Shown here: piece after piece, positions 35,879-46,977 of the stretch | How positions within the stretch are numbered: position 1 is the stretch's first letter | Layout of the letters: each line of letters begins with the position of its first letter | From: Sterolibacterium sp. | GTDB lineage: Bacteria; Pseudomonadota; Gammaproteobacteria; Burkholderiales; Rhodocyclaceae | DNA: 64,000 nt | Direction of reading: 5' to 3' | Assembly: GCA_028713555.1 (NCBI GenBank) | Contig: JAQTOA010000005.1 | Location: forward strand, 62,001-126,000 | Notes under the pieces: generated by a model | What the model was told of the DNA's origin: nothing | Seen by the model: only the letters and a program-made list of their open reading frames with translations | Databases searched by the model: none | Position numbers and translations under genes: made by a program

Positions 35879-36709
35879 GTGGCATCAGCCGATTCGCCGG
35901 ACTTTGACCGTAGCCGTTTCAAACAGCTCGAACGCGCCGGCTTCAACCAGATTGCCGCCCGCTATGCCGAGGCAGCCAAGGCGCGGACGATGCTCCATGA
36001 AGATTTGCTCGACGCCGCTGAACTGCTGCCTGGCCAGGACGTCCTCGACCTCGCCAGCGGACCGGGGGTGCTGGCGCAGGCCGCATTGTTGCGAACTTAT
36101 TCAGGCAGCCGCATCGTGGCCAGCGACATGGCCGAAGCCATGTTGCTGGAAAGCAAACGGCACCACCCCGGTCTGCTTCACGCCGCCGCCGATGCGGAGC
36201 GTCTGCCCTTTCCCGCCGCCTGTTTCGACCGCGTGTTGTGCGGGCTGGGACTGATGATATTTCCGGAAGAGGCGAAAGCATTGGCTGAAATCCGGCGCGT
36301 GCTCAAGCCTGGCGGGCGCATCGCCGTTTCCGTCTGGGCCAAGGCTGAGCAGGTGCCATTGGTCGAATGCGCCCTGGCCTGTATGCTGCGCTTGTTGCCG
36401 GCGCCAAAAGTGGCGCGCTTGTCGGTCTTTCGCCTCGGCGATCCGGAACATCTGAAAGTATTGTTCGCCATGGCGGGTTTCAGGCAAATCCGCATCGAGC
36501 CGTGCGAGTTTCAGTCCGAGTTCAGTAATGCTGCGGAGTACTGGCAAGCCTTCCTCGATCTAGCCGGCAGTGCTGCCGCCAGCCTCAGTCGCATGTCGCT
36601 GGAAACACAGGAGCGGTTGCGCGTCGAAGTAGCCCATGAACTTTCCCCGTATGCCGAAAAGGGCGGTTATCGACTGACCAGCCAGGCATTGATCGCCACG
36701 GCGGTATAA
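35879..36709 (+). CDS. Class I SAM-dependent methyltransferase, uncharacterised
   Basis: Small-molecule methyltransferase of the UbiE/Methyltransf_11 type, 276 residues. Motif I is VLDLASGPGVLAQ (about 54-66), motif II acidic residue is in VASDMAEAMLL, motif III ERLPFP followed by FDRVLCGLGLMIFP, and EIRRVLKPGGRIAVSVW. The GTG start at 35879 is 19 bases after uppP. The substrate is unknown; quinone or lipid methylation is possible but not shown. Confidence 0.85.
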   Translation: MASADSPDFDRSRFKQLERAGFNQIAARYAEAAKARTMLHEDLLDAAELLPGQDVLDLASGPGVLAQAALLRTYSGSRIVASDMAEAMLLESKRHHPGLLHAAADAERLPFPAACFDRVLCGLGLMIFPEEAKALAEIRRVLKPGGRIAVSVWAKAEQVPLVECALACMLRLLPAPKVARLSVFRLGDPEHLKVLFAMAGFRQIRIEPCEFQSEFSNAAEYWQAFLDLAGSAAASLSRMSLETQERLRVEVAHELSPYAEKGGYRLTSQALIATAV

Positions 36710-36710
36710 T
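36705..36710 (+). promoter_or_regulatory. TATAAT -10 element before the RNase gene
   Basis: A consensus -10 at the very end of the methyltransferase gene, 50 bases before the exoribonuclease ATG. No good -35 at the usual spacing, so support is modest. Confidence 0.35.
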
Positions 36711-36759
36711 TCGCGCCTTTCCCGTTTTAAAGCCTGTTGAAATAGGCTCTTACTCCCCG

Positions 36760-38694
36760 ATGAACGTCCTTTTCGAAGAGGACGGCGCCTTCAAAGCAGG
36801 CTCCGTGCTCGCCGATAACAATACCTCGTTGCAGATCGAACTTGCCTCGGGCAAGCGCAGCAAGGTAAAAACAGCGAATGTCCTGCTGCGCTTTGAGGAA
36901 CCGGCGCCGGCCGCACTGCTCGAAAGCGCCGAAGCAGAAGCGGAGAATATCGACATCGATTTCCTCTGGGAAGCCAGCCCGGATATCGAGTTCGGCTTTG
37001 CCAACCTGGCGCGCGACTATTATGGCCACCTGCCGCTGCCGGCGGAAGCCGCCGGCGTGCTGCTGCGCCTGCATTCGGCGCCGATGTATTTCCATCGCAA
37101 GGGCAAGGGCCACTTTCGCAAGGCGCCGCCGGAAATTCTGCAGGCGGCGCTGGCCGGCTTAGAGAAAAAACGCGCCCAGGCATTAGCCATCGAGCGCATG
37201 AGCAGCGAATTGCAAGCCGGACAGTTGCCGACGGAATTCTCCCCGCTGCTCGCCCAACTGCTCTACAAACCGGACCGCAACCGGCTGGAAACCAAGGCCC
37301 TCGAAGCCGCCTGTGCCGAAACTGGTCTATCGGTGCCACGCCTGCTGGAGAAATGCGGCGCCATCACTTCCAGTCACGATTATCATCTGGGCCGTTTCCT
37401 GTTTGAATTCTTTCCGCAGGGCTGCACATTCGGCGATTACCCCGCGCCCGCCGCTCCAGCCGAGCTGCCGCGGGCGGCGGTGACGGCATTCAGCATTGAC
37501 GATGCGCATACCACCGAGATCGACGATGCCTTCTCGGTGACGCCGCAAGCATCGGGCGGCTGGCGCATCGGCATCCATATCGCCGCACCGGGACTGGCGA
37601 TTCACCACGATGATGCATTGGGCACGATCGCGCGCAGCCGCTTGTCAACGGTGTATATGCCGGGACGCAAGATCACCATGCTGCCGGAGCAGATCGTCGA
37701 AGCTTACACGCTAGCTGCGGGACGCGACTGTCCGGCCATTTCCCTATATCTGGAGGTAGCTTCCGATCTGCGCGTCACCGGTCACGAAACCCGCCTGGAA
37801 TACGTGCCGGTGGCTGCCAACCTGCGCCATCACGACATCGAACCGCTATTCAACGAGGCCACGCTGGCCGGCGAACTGCCCGCGTTTCCCTTTCGCGACG
37901 AGCTCAAGCTGCTCTGGGAACTCGCCTGCGTGCTCGAAGCCGGACGCGGCAAAACAGGCGTCAACCAGAGCGACTACAATTTCGTGGTCGATTGGCAGGC
38001 GACCACCGCTCAAGGACAAGGTCATATCAGCATCAGCGAGCGGCGGCGTGGTTCGCCACTCGACAAGCTGGTGGCCGAATTGATGATCGCCGCCAATTCG
38101 ATCTGGGGACGCGCGCTGGCCGATGCCGGCATCGCCGCCTTGTATCGGGCGCAAACGGCGGGCAAAGTGCGCATGACCACCGTCGCCGCCCCGCATGAAG
38201 GGCTTGGCGTCGATTGCTACGCATGGTCATCCTCGCCGCTGCGACGCTATGTCGATCTGCTCAATCAGTGGCAACTGATTGCCTGGCTGAAAGCTGAAGC
38301 CCCGCCCTTCACGGCCAAGTCGGAGGCGCTGCTGGCGGCGTTGCGCGACTTCGAGCTGACCTACGCCGCCTACGCCGAATTCCAGCGCGGCATGGAACGC
38401 TACTGGTGTCTGCGCTGGCTGCAGCAGGAGAACTTGCAGCGGCCCGTTGCGCAGGTACTGCGCGAGGGACTGGTGCGCCTCGAACATTTGCCGCTGGTGC
38501 TGCGCCTGCCTTCGCTGCCCGCTATCGAGCGCGGCGTGCGGGTGCGGATCGAAATCGAGAAGGTCGATTTGTTCGAGGCCGAGGCCAGGGCGCGCTTCGT
38601 CGAGATATTGGCGGAGCCGGCCGACGAACCTGCCGAATTAGGCCCGGTTAACCTCTCTGATGGCGCTTTCGAAGAGCCTGGCTTGGCGGAGTAA
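36760..38694 (+). CDS. RNase II/R-family exoribonuclease (RNB domain)
   Basis: 3'-5' exoribonuclease, 644 residues, the length of RNase II. An N-terminal cold-shock-like region (about 1-50) and a linker precede the RNB catalytic domain (about 235-540). The metal-site motif reads SIDDAHTTEIDDAF, where the second of the four acidic ligands seen in E. coli RNase II (Asp207) is Glu, a conservative change seen in this subfamily. Other RNB blocks are RLSTVYMPGRKITMLPEQIVE, SEYNFVV-like NQSDYNFVV and WSSSPLRRYVDL. A short C-terminal S1-like tail follows. Role in RNA decay is inferred. Confidence 0.88.
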   Translation: MNVLFEEDGAFKAGSVLADNNTSLQIELASGKRSKVKTANVLLRFEEPAPAALLESAEAEAENIDIDFLWEASPDIEFGFANLARDYYGHLPLPAEAAGVLLRLHSAPMYFHRKGKGHFRKAPPEILQAALAGLEKKRAQALAIERMSSELQAGQLPTEFSPLLAQLLYKPDRNRLETKALEAACAETGLSVPRLLEKCGAITSSHDYHLGRFLFEFFPQGCTFGDYPAPAAPAELPRAAVTAFSIDDAHTTEIDDAFSVTPQASGGWRIGIHIAAPGLAIHHDDALGTIARSRLSTVYMPGRKITMLPEQIVEAYTLAAGRDCPAISLYLEVASDLRVTGHETRLEYVPVAANLRHHDIEPLFNEATLAGELPAFPFRDELKLLWELACVLEAGRGKTGVNQSDYNFVVDWQATTAQGQGHISISERRRGSPLDKLVAELMIAANSIWGRALADAGIAALYRAQTAGKVRMTTVAAPHEGLGVDCYAWSSSPLRRYVDLLNQWQLIAWLKAEAPPFTAKSEALLAALRDFELTYAAYAEFQRGMERYWCLRWLQQENLQRPVAQVLREGLVRLEHLPLVLRLPSLPAIERGVRVRIEIEKVDLFEAEARARFVEILAEPADEPAELGPVNLSDGAFEEPGLAE

Positions 38695-38703
38695 AATCTC
38701 CGC
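38686..38703 (+). promoter_or_regulatory. Perfect inverted repeat over the RNase stop and TonB start region
   Basis: GCGGAG-TAAAAT-CTCCGC: 6-bp arms around a loop that holds the stop codon of the RNase gene. The GGAG arm is the only ribosome-binding-like sequence before the next ATG (38706), so the hairpin could mask it. TAAAAT could also serve as a weak -10. Confidence 0.4.
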
Positions 38704-38705
38704 TC

Positions 38706-39593
38706 ATGCTGACACCTCTCGCCTGGCCTGGATCGCTCGCGCGCATGCCCCCGCCATCGCGAAACTTTGCCCTGGCGCTGACGGCTTCGATGTTGCTGCA
38801 TGCCGTGATCCTGTCGATCCACTTCCGCCTGCCCGAAGCGCTAATGCACGCCAAGGAGCATGCCCTCGACGTGATCCTGGTAAATAGCAAGAGCAAGTAT
38901 GCGCCAAGCGCAGCCCGGGCCCGCGCCCAGGCCAATCTCGACGGCGGCGGCAACACTGACGAGAATCGCCGGATCAGGACGCCCTTGCCGGCGGAGCAAA
39001 CAACGCATAATGGTGACGACCTGATCGAGGCGCAACGACGTATTGTCGAACTGGAGGCGCTTCAGCAGCAATTGCTCATCCAGGCACGCAGCAGTCATGC
39101 GATCCGTCCAGACAACCGCAAGAGCGATCCGCAACCGACGCCGCAAGCCGCTCCTGGCCTCGACTTGGCCAGCAAAGCGCTGGCTATCGCCCGCTTTGAG
39201 GGCGAAATCAATCGTAATCTCGACGAATACAGCAAACGTCCACGCAGGAAATTTCTCGGCGCTCGCACCTCTGAGTACCGTTTTGCGCAGTACGTCGAAG
39301 ACTGGCGCCAGAAAATCGAGCGGGTCGGCAACCTGAACTATCCTGAAGCAGCCAAGGGCAAGCTCTATGGCACGCTGGTCGTCACGGCCGAAATCAATGC
39401 CGACGGGAGTGTCGCCACTGTCGAAATCAATCGCTCCTCGGGCAGGAAGATCCTCGACCAGGCGGCACTCCGCATTGTCCGCCTGGCCGAACCCTATGCG
39501 CCGTTCCCGCCCGATATGCGCCGCGATACCGACATGATTTCCATCTCCCGCACCTGGTCCTTCACGCAAGCCAACCAGCTGCAAGCGGATTAA
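38706..39593 (+). CDS. TonB-like energy-transducing protein
   Basis: Inner-membrane anchored periplasmic protein with a TonB C-terminal domain, 295 residues. One membrane helix at about 21-38 (NFALALTASMLLHAVIL), a periplasmic linker with a coiled-coil stretch (LIEAQRRIVELEALQQQL), and the TonB fold at about 200-290 (YPEAAKGKLYGTLVVTAEINADGSVATVEINRSSG). The start could also be ATG 38745 (MPPPSRN). No exbB/exbD or TonB-dependent receptor is nearby. Such stand-alone TonB-like proteins next to aroE are seen in Betaproteobacteria; the partner is unknown. Confidence 0.85.
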   Translation: MLTPLAWPGSLARMPPPSRNFALALTASMLLHAVILSIHFRLPEALMHAKEHALDVILVNSKSKYAPSAARARAQANLDGGGNTDENRRIRTPLPAEQTTHNGDDLIEAQRRIVELEALQQQLLIQARSSHAIRPDNRKSDPQPTPQAAPGLDLASKALAIARFEGEINRNLDEYSKRPRRKFLGARTSEYRFAQYVEDWRQKIERVGNLNYPEAAKGKLYGTLVVTAEINADGSVATVEINRSSGRKILDQAALRIVRLAEPYAPFPPDMRRDTDMISISRTWSFTQANQLQAD

Positions 39594-39602
39594 GAAACTA
39601 AC

Positions 39603-40448
39603 ATGCCAGACAGATATGCAGTCGTCGGCCATCCGGTTGCGCACAGCCAGTCGCCGCGCATCCACGCCTCGTTTGCCCGTCAGACCGGGCAGGACATGAG
39701 CTACGAAGCCATTCTTGCCCCGCTCGATGGCTTCGGCGCGACCGTCCGGGCTTTTATAAGCACCGGCGGGCGCGGCATGAACGTCACCGTGCCGTTCAAG
39801 GAAGAAGCCTGCCGTCTGGCCACACGCTTAAGCGATCGGGCGGGGGTGGCCGGCGCAGCCAATACGCTGGTGTTTGATGAGCACGGGATTTATGGCGATA
39901 ACACCGATGGCGTCGGCCTGGTGCGCGACATTCGCCATAACCTCGGCCGCAACATCGCCGGGCAGCGCGTGCTGTTGCTTGGCGCCGGCGGCGCGGCGCG
40001 CGGGACAATTCTGCCTTTGCTGCTCGAGCAACCCGCGCAACTCGTCATCGCCAATCGCACAAGCGAAAAAGCGCGGCGTTTGGCCGACGAATTCAACGAG
40101 GCACGCTCGCTGGCCCTCTTCCCGGTCGGCAGTGGGCCAGCGAAGGTGCAGAGTTGCGGCCTGATCGAGCTCGCCGGGCAGGCATTCGACATGGTCATCG
40201 ACGCCACCTCGGCAGGCCTTGCCGGTGAACTGCTGGAGATTCCCGACAGCGTGTTCGCGCCGGACTGCCTCGCCTACGAGATGGTCTATGGCCAGAAAAC
40301 GCCGTTCATGACGCAAGCACATTGTGCCGGAGCGCGGGTCAGCGACGGTCTCGGCATGCTGGTGGAACAGGCAGCCGAGGCCTTCCATCTCTGGCGCGGC
40401 GTGCGTCCCGAAACAACGCCGGTGCTAAAGGAGTTGCGCGGCAAATGA
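39603..40448 (+). CDS. aroE: Shikimate dehydrogenase
   Basis: NADPH-dependent reduction of 3-dehydroshikimate in aromatic amino-acid synthesis; 281 residues. Substrate site: HSQSPRIH (14-21), K66 in NVTVPFKEEA and D102 in DNTDG. The NADP-binding motif GAGGAARG lies at about 127-134, followed by NRT (basic discriminating region), which favours NADPH. The stop overlaps the mtgA start (ATGA), giving the common aroE-mtgA pair. Confidence 0.96.
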   Translation: MPDRYAVVGHPVAHSQSPRIHASFARQTGQDMSYEAILAPLDGFGATVRAFISTGGRGMNVTVPFKEEACRLATRLSDRAGVAGAANTLVFDEHGIYGDNTDGVGLVRDIRHNLGRNIAGQRVLLLGAGGAARGTILPLLLEQPAQLVIANRTSEKARRLADEFNEARSLALFPVGSGPAKVQSCGLIELAGQAFDMVIDATSAGLAGELLEIPDSVFAPDCLAYEMVYGQKTPFMTQAHCAGARVSDGLGMLVEQAAEAFHLWRGVRPETTPVLKELRGK

Positions 40449-41140
40449 AGACTCTCGGCAAGTGGCTTAAGCTGGGGCTGCTCACTCTGGTGATCTTGGT
40501 CCTGCTGTGGCAGGGCTGGTATCTCGGCTGGGTGGTGTGGTGGAAATACGCCGACCCCGGCATGACGCGCTTCATGGAAATACGTCTCGACCTTGCCCGC
40601 GAGAAGAACCCCAAGGTCGAACTCAAGCACCACTGGCAACCCTACGAGAAAATTTCCATGCAACTAAAACGCGCCGTGATCGCCGCCGAAGACGACAAGT
40701 TCATCGATCACGAAGGCTTCGACTGGGAAGGCATGCAGAAGGCGCTGGAAAAGAACCGGCGCAAAGGCAAAGTCGTGGCGGGCGGCTCGACGATTTCCCA
40801 GCAACTCGCCAAAAATCTGTTTCTCACGCCAGCCAAGACGCCTTGGCGTAAAGCTCAGGAAGCCGTCATCACACTGATGCTGGAAACGCTGTGGGACAAA
40901 CGCCGCATCCTTGAAGTGTATCTAAACTCGGTCGAGTGGGGCGACGGGATTTTCGGCGCCGAAGCCGCGGCGCAGCGCTACTACCGGATTCCCGCCGCGC
41001 AACTTTCGGCCGAGCAAGCGGCGCGCTTGGCGGTCATGCTGCCGGCGCCGCGACGCTATGAGAAGAACCCCTACTCGGCTTTCGTCAACGAGCGCACCCA
41101 GATCATCCTGGGGCGCATGCAATATGCCGAGGTGCCCTAA
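40445..41140 (+). CDS. mtgA: Monofunctional peptidoglycan glycosyltransferase
   Basis: GT51 enzyme that polymerises lipid II into glycan strands; 231 residues, anchored by one N-terminal helix (about 8-28). The catalytic glutamate is E82 in AAEDDKFIDHEGFDW; further GT51 motifs are GGSTISQQLAKNLFL (about 113-127), the KRRILEVYLN-like segment (DKRRILEVYLNSVEWG), and FGAEAAAQRYY. It has no transpeptidase domain, as expected for MtgA. It overlaps aroE at its start. Confidence 0.96.
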   Translation: MKTLGKWLKLGLLTLVILVLLWQGWYLGWVVWWKYADPGMTRFMEIRLDLAREKNPKVELKHHWQPYEKISMQLKRAVIAAEDDKFIDHEGFDWEGMQKALEKNRRKGKVVAGGSTISQQLAKNLFLTPAKTPWRKAQEAVITLMLETLWDKRRILEVYLNSVEWGDGIFGAEAAAQRYYRIPAAQLSAEQAARLAVMLPAPRRYEKNPYSAFVNERTQIILGRMQYAEVP

Positions 41141-41146
41141 CGGGCG

Positions 41147-42868
<1,722 letters not shown>

Positions 42869-42876
42869 CTCGGCCC

Positions 42877-44007
42877 CTACCTTAGTTTCGGATCGAGCGC
42901 GTCGCGCAACGCATCGGTGAACAACGAGAAGGCGGTCACCAGCACCGCCATCGCGACGCTGGCGGCGGCGAGCTGCCACCATTTGCCAAGGATCAGCTCG
43001 TTCTGCGCCTCGTTGAGCATGCTGCCCCAGGAAGCCACGCCGACCGGCACGCCGAAGCCGAGGAAGCTCAGGATGACCTCGGACTTGATGAAGCCGACGG
43101 AAAGAATGGATAGTTGCACCAGGGCGACATGACTGACGTTGGGAAAGATGTGGATGAACATCCGGCGCATATCCGAAGCGCCGATGGCATCCGCCGCCAG
43201 CACGTATTCGCGGCTCTTGTGCTTGATGTATTCGGCGCGGATCAGGCGGAACACTCCGGTCCAGCCGGTCAGGCCAAGGATCAGCACGATCGTCAGCACG
43301 CCCTTCTGCTGCAATACCGCCGCCACCGCAAGGATCAGCAGCAGATAGGGAATCGAAGTGAATACGCTGTAGAACCAGTTGAAGAAATCATCCAGCCATT
43401 GGCCGTAATAGCCCGCCACGGCGCCGAATAACGTGCCCAGCACTGTCGCCAGCAGGGCCGCGGACAAGCCGACGACTATCGAGGTCTCGGAGCCCTTGAT
43501 GGTCTTCAGGATGATGTCATGGCCCCATTTGTCGGCGCCGAAAGGCAGGGTGGCGCGTCGCTCGATTGCCGCAGCGGCATGGTCTTTGCCTTGCCCACTG
43601 CGAATTTCAGCGATCTCCCCGGCAAGCGGATCGACGATGCCGTAGTCGTCGATAGCTGCGCCGCCGCTGCCCACCACCACGGCGCGTTCGGCGCGCAACT
43701 GGCGGATCACGGCAGCGAGGGGATCGCGCGGATTCTCGGGGGGCAGCGCTTCAGCCGTGTTCATGTCTTGCACGCCGCGTTCCTCGGCGCTTTGCGCGCC
43801 GACAAAGGTGGGGGGAGCATAATTAACGCCGATCTCGGCATCCCAATTCTTGGCGACCAAGCCGGTCGCCGAAAGCAGCAACGTGACCAGGAACAACGCC
43901 ACCACCGCCAGCGCCAGCATCGCCAGTCGGTCGCTACGCAGGCGGCGCCAGGCCAGAGCCCAGAGCCCCGGCGAAGTCGGTGTGGTTGAGGAAAGCGTGT
44001 TCAACAT
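42877..44007 (-). CDS. Peptide ABC transporter permease (OppC/YejE type)
   Basis: Inner-membrane permease of 376 residues. A first helix at about 30-52 is followed by a periplasmic loop of about 100 residues rich in charged residues, then the five-helix transport domain with the EAA loop (VLAADAIGASDMRRMFIHIFPN). The enlarged loop after helix 1 is a YejE/OppC feature. It ends eight bases before the ATPase start and begins 12 bases after the OppB-type permease. Confidence 0.92.
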   Translation of the reverse strand: MLNTLSSTTPTSPGLWALAWRRLRSDRLAMLALAVVALFLVTLLLSATGLVAKNWDAEIGVNYAPPTFVGAQSAEERGVQDMNTAEALPPENPRDPLAAVIRQLRAERAVVVGSGGAAIDDYGIVDPLAGEIAEIRSGQGKDHAAAAIERRATLPFGADKWGHDIILKTIKGSETSIVVGLSAALLATVLGTLFGAVAGYYGQWLDDFFNWFYSVFTSIPYLLLILAVAAVLQQKGVLTIVLILGLTGWTGVFRLIRAEYIKHKSREYVLAADAIGASDMRRMFIHIFPNVSHVALVQLSILSVGFIKSEVILSFLGFGVPVGVASWGSMLNEAQNELILGKWWQLAAASVAMAVLVTAFSLFTDALRDALDPKLR

Positions 44008-44019
44008 TTTTCCATCCGG

Positions 44020-44958
44020 CTATTTGAGCTGCACGCGCGGGTCGAGCGCCTTGTACATCAGGTCGGTCAACAAGTTGAAGAACATGGTCGCGACTGCCAC
44101 GTAGATCGTGATGGCCTTGATCACCGGAAAATCGGAACGCTCCACCGCCAGGATCACCTCGCGGCCAATGCCGGGGATCGAGAAGAAGCGTTCGATCAGG
44201 AAGGCGCCGATCAGCAGCGCCGGCAGGTTCGACATGACGTGGGTGACGATCGGGATGGCCGCGTTGCGCAGCACATGCACCCAGAGAATGCGTTTCTCGG
44301 AAAGCCCCTTGGCGCGCGCGGTGCGAACGTAATCCTGGTTGATTTCATCGAGGAAGAAGGTCCGGAACAATCGCAGGCTGGGGGCGATGCCGACGGCAAG
44401 CGCGATGAGGATCGGCAGCAGCGCGTAGTGGAACAGGTTTTCGCTGAAGCTGTCGCCCCAGCCTTGCACCGGGAACAAGCCCCACTGGTAAGCCAGCACA
44501 TACTGGAAGACGATGATATAGACCAGAATGCTGATCGACATGCCCACCGTGCAGGCGATCATCACCATCCGGTCGGTCAGCGAGCCGCGCACATACGCCA
44601 CGCCCAGCGCCAGACCGATGGAAAGCAGAGTTTCCAGGATGGTCAGCGGCACCAGCACGGTCAGCGAAGGACCGAGGCGCGTCGCCAGGACATGCGAGAC
44701 GGTCTCGCCGGTGCTCCAACTGGCGCCGAAATCCATGCTGACGATCTGTTTGATGAAAATCCACAACTGCACCCAGAACGGTTCGTCGACACCCAGTTGC
44801 TTGCGGATGTTGGCGATCTGCTCGGGGTTTGACATCTTGCCGGCCAGGATATACGCCGGATCGCCGCCGACCCAGTTGAACAACAGGAACACCAGCACCA
44901 CCACCCCCAGCAGGGTGGGCAACATTTGCCAGAGGCGACGCAGGATATAGGCGGTCAT
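44020..44958 (-). CDS. Peptide ABC transporter permease (OppB/YejB type)
   Basis: Inner-membrane permease, 312 residues, six predicted helices. N-terminal AYILRRLWQMLPTLLGVVVLVFLLF and the EAA loop VRTARAKGLSEKRILWVHVLRNAAIP are characteristic of OppB-like proteins. It forms the heterodimeric channel with the adjacent OppC-type permease. Nine bases separate it from the M3 peptidase stop. Confidence 0.93.
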   Translation of the reverse strand: MTAYILRRLWQMLPTLLGVVVLVFLLFNWVGGDPAYILAGKMSNPEQIANIRKQLGVDEPFWVQLWIFIKQIVSMDFGASWSTGETVSHVLATRLGPSLTVLVPLTILETLLSIGLALGVAYVRGSLTDRMVMIACTVGMSISILVYIIVFQYVLAYQWGLFPVQGWGDSFSENLFHYALLPILIALAVGIAPSLRLFRTFFLDEINQDYVRTARAKGLSEKRILWVHVLRNAAIPIVTHVMSNLPALLIGAFLIERFFSIPGIGREVILAVERSDFPVIKAITIYVAVATMFFNLLTDLMYKALDPRVQLK

Positions 44959-44967
44959 CTAACGTAA

Positions 44968-46977
44968 CTACTGCAAACGCTTGCCGGCGATTTCGGCGAA
45001 GAACGCCTTGCTGTTCGGCTCGCGGCCGAGGAAGCCGCGCACCATCTCCATGCCCGGCAGCTCGCTGCCGCGACTCAGGATCTTCTCGCGATAGCGCGCG
45101 CCGACTGGCGGATTGAGCAATTTGCCGTTGAAGGCGGTCAGCATGTCGAGCGCCAGGACTTCTGACCACATGTAGCCATAGTAGCCCGCCCCATAGCCGC
45201 TCATGACGTGGTTGAAGGTGCCCGGAAACTGGGTGCCTTCAACATAGCCTAGCGGCGTCGCCCCTTCCATGTGTTGCCACGTACTTATCGGATCGCCCGG
45301 CTTGGCGTCGTAGAGCGCCATGTCGAAACTGGCATACAGCAATTGCCGCGCATAGCGGATGCCGCGCCCGAAATTGTGGGCCGCCGTGAGTTTTGCGACA
45401 AGTTGGTCATCGACCATCGGGCAGGAGCTTTTGCAGAATTTTGCCGCCAGGGACAAGGTTTCCCTGTGACGCGCCCATTCCTCATACATCTGCGAAGGCG
45501 CCTCGACAAAGTCGCGCTCGACGCTGGTCCCCGCCTGCGCGACATAGCGCGTGCGGGAAAGAACGCCGTGCAGGATGTGGCCGAATTCGTGGGTGAGGGT
45601 TTCCATTTCCTCGTTGTCGAAACCGACGCGGTTGAAATTCGCCACCAGCACCGAGATCGGCGTGCGCCCGGCGACGGTGCTGACGCTGCGCACCGGAAAG
45701 GCGGCGGCATGGCTGTATTTGCCGTCGCGCGGGTAGATGTCGAAGTAGATGCCGGCGATGCGTTGCCGGGTCCGGCTGTCGATGACATCGTAATACCGCA
45801 CTTCCGCATGCCACACGGGCACCTCGGCAGGCTGAAACTCGACGCCGTACTGAGTGCCGGAAACATGCATGATCCAGGCGACGGCCGCCTCGGCGGGGAA
45901 GTATTGGCGCAGCGCATTGGGATCGAGATCGAAACGCGCCCGTTTGAGTTTCTGCTGCCAATAGGCGACATCCCAACGCTTCAGCACGGTCCGGGTAAGT
46001 GGTTGTTTCAAGCTGTTCGCCGCAAACTGGCGCAACTCCTCAAGCTCGGCCTTCTCGCTGGCGGTGACGGCGGTTCTGACTTCATCCAGGAACTTATTCA
46101 CGGCTACCGGCGTTCGCGCCATGCGCCGACGAATGATGAAATCGGCGTAGCTGGGTAAATCGAACAGGCCGGCCATTTCTTTGCGTAGCGCCATCGCTTC
46201 CTTGAGGAGTTCCAGATTCTTCGGTGTGCCCCGATTGCTGAAGGCGAACTGCAAACGCTGGCGCGCCGCGCTGCTGTCGGCGTTCTCCATGAACGGCACA
46301 TATTCCGGATAGGCAAAACCGATCAGGTAGTTGCCCTGTTCGTCGCGCTTGGCTTTGGCGAGGTAATCCGCCGGCAAGCCGCGGACTTCCTCGGGGGTAA
46401 ATGCCAGGCGCTGATCGTTGTCGCGGATGTTGCGCGAGAAAGCCTGGCTCAGTTCTTCGAGGCGTGTGAGGATTTGCTTCATGCGTGCGCGCTTTTCGGC
46501 GGGCAATGAAACGCCGGTATCCTCGAAGGACCACAAGATGTCTTGCTTGAGTTTCCGCTCGACGGCATCGCTTGGCTCGACGGCCTTGAACAACTGGTAG
46601 AGCTTTTCGCTCTGGTACAGGTCGGAGGAATATTTGCTGAATTCGACCAAACAGGGTTCCGCGGCATCGCGCACTGATTTATCCGGCGACACTTCGCCGA
46701 GCAGTTCCACCGGCCCTTGAAAATCTTCCTGGGCGACCAGTAATGCGTTCCACTCGGCAAACAGGATTTTAGGGTCGCGCGCGCTGGCTTCGGGCAAAGC
46801 CTCAAGAGTTGCGACGCGACCCCGCAAAGCAGTAATGGTGCTGGCGCAGCCGCTAACGATCTGCTGCGCGTTTGGCAACGGGAGCAGCGGTCTTTCATCC
46901 GCCGCATGGGCAGGCGAAAGCAAGCAGCTCCAGGCCAGTGCTGTGCTGGTCAGTAACGCGGATAACGCTCGATTCAC
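44968..46977 (-). CDS. Exported M3-family oligopeptidase
   Basis: Zinc metallopeptidase of the thimet oligopeptidase/Dcp family, 669 residues. The HExxH motif is HEFGH in ETLTHEFGHILHG, with the third ligand glutamate downstream in DFVEAPSQMYEEW. The GTG at 46977 has AAGGAG just upstream and begins a signal peptide ending AHA, so the enzyme should be periplasmic, whereas most bacterial M3 peptidases are cytoplasmic. GTG overlaps the stop of the preceding binding protein (GTGA). The position inside a peptide transporter operon suggests it trims peptides before uptake. Confidence 0.9.
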   Translation of the reverse strand: MNRALSALLTSTALAWSCLLSPAHAADERPLLPLPNAQQIVSGCASTITALRGRVATLEALPEASARDPKILFAEWNALLVAQEDFQGPVELLGEVSPDKSVRDAAEPCLVEFSKYSSDLYQSEKLYQLFKAVEPSDAVERKLKQDILWSFEDTGVSLPAEKRARMKQILTRLEELSQAFSRNIRDNDQRLAFTPEEVRGLPADYLAKAKRDEQGNYLIGFAYPEYVPFMENADSSAARQRLQFAFSNRGTPKNLELLKEAMALRKEMAGLFDLPSYADFIIRRRMARTPVAVNKFLDEVRTAVTASEKAELEELRQFAANSLKQPLTRTVLKRWDVAYWQQKLKRARFDLDPNALRQYFPAEAAVAWIMHVSGTQYGVEFQPAEVPVWHAEVRYYDVIDSRTRQRIAGIYFDIYPRDGKYSHAAAFPVRSVSTVAGRTPISVLVANFNRVGFDNEEMETLTHEFGHILHGVLSRTRYVAQAGTSVERDFVEAPSQMYEEWARHRETLSLAAKFCKSSCPMVDDQLVAKLTAAHNFGRGIRYARQLLYASFDMALYDAKPGDPISTWQHMEGATPLGYVEGTQFPGTFNHVMSGYGAGYYGYMWSEVLALDMLTAFNGKLLNPPVGARYREKILSRGSELPGMEMVRGFLGREPNSKAFFAEIAGKRLQ

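Noticed and set aside
36731-36748. Hairpin AGCCT/AGGCT as terminator after the methyltransferase gene
   Set aside because: Only five base pairs with an 8-base loop and no T-run.
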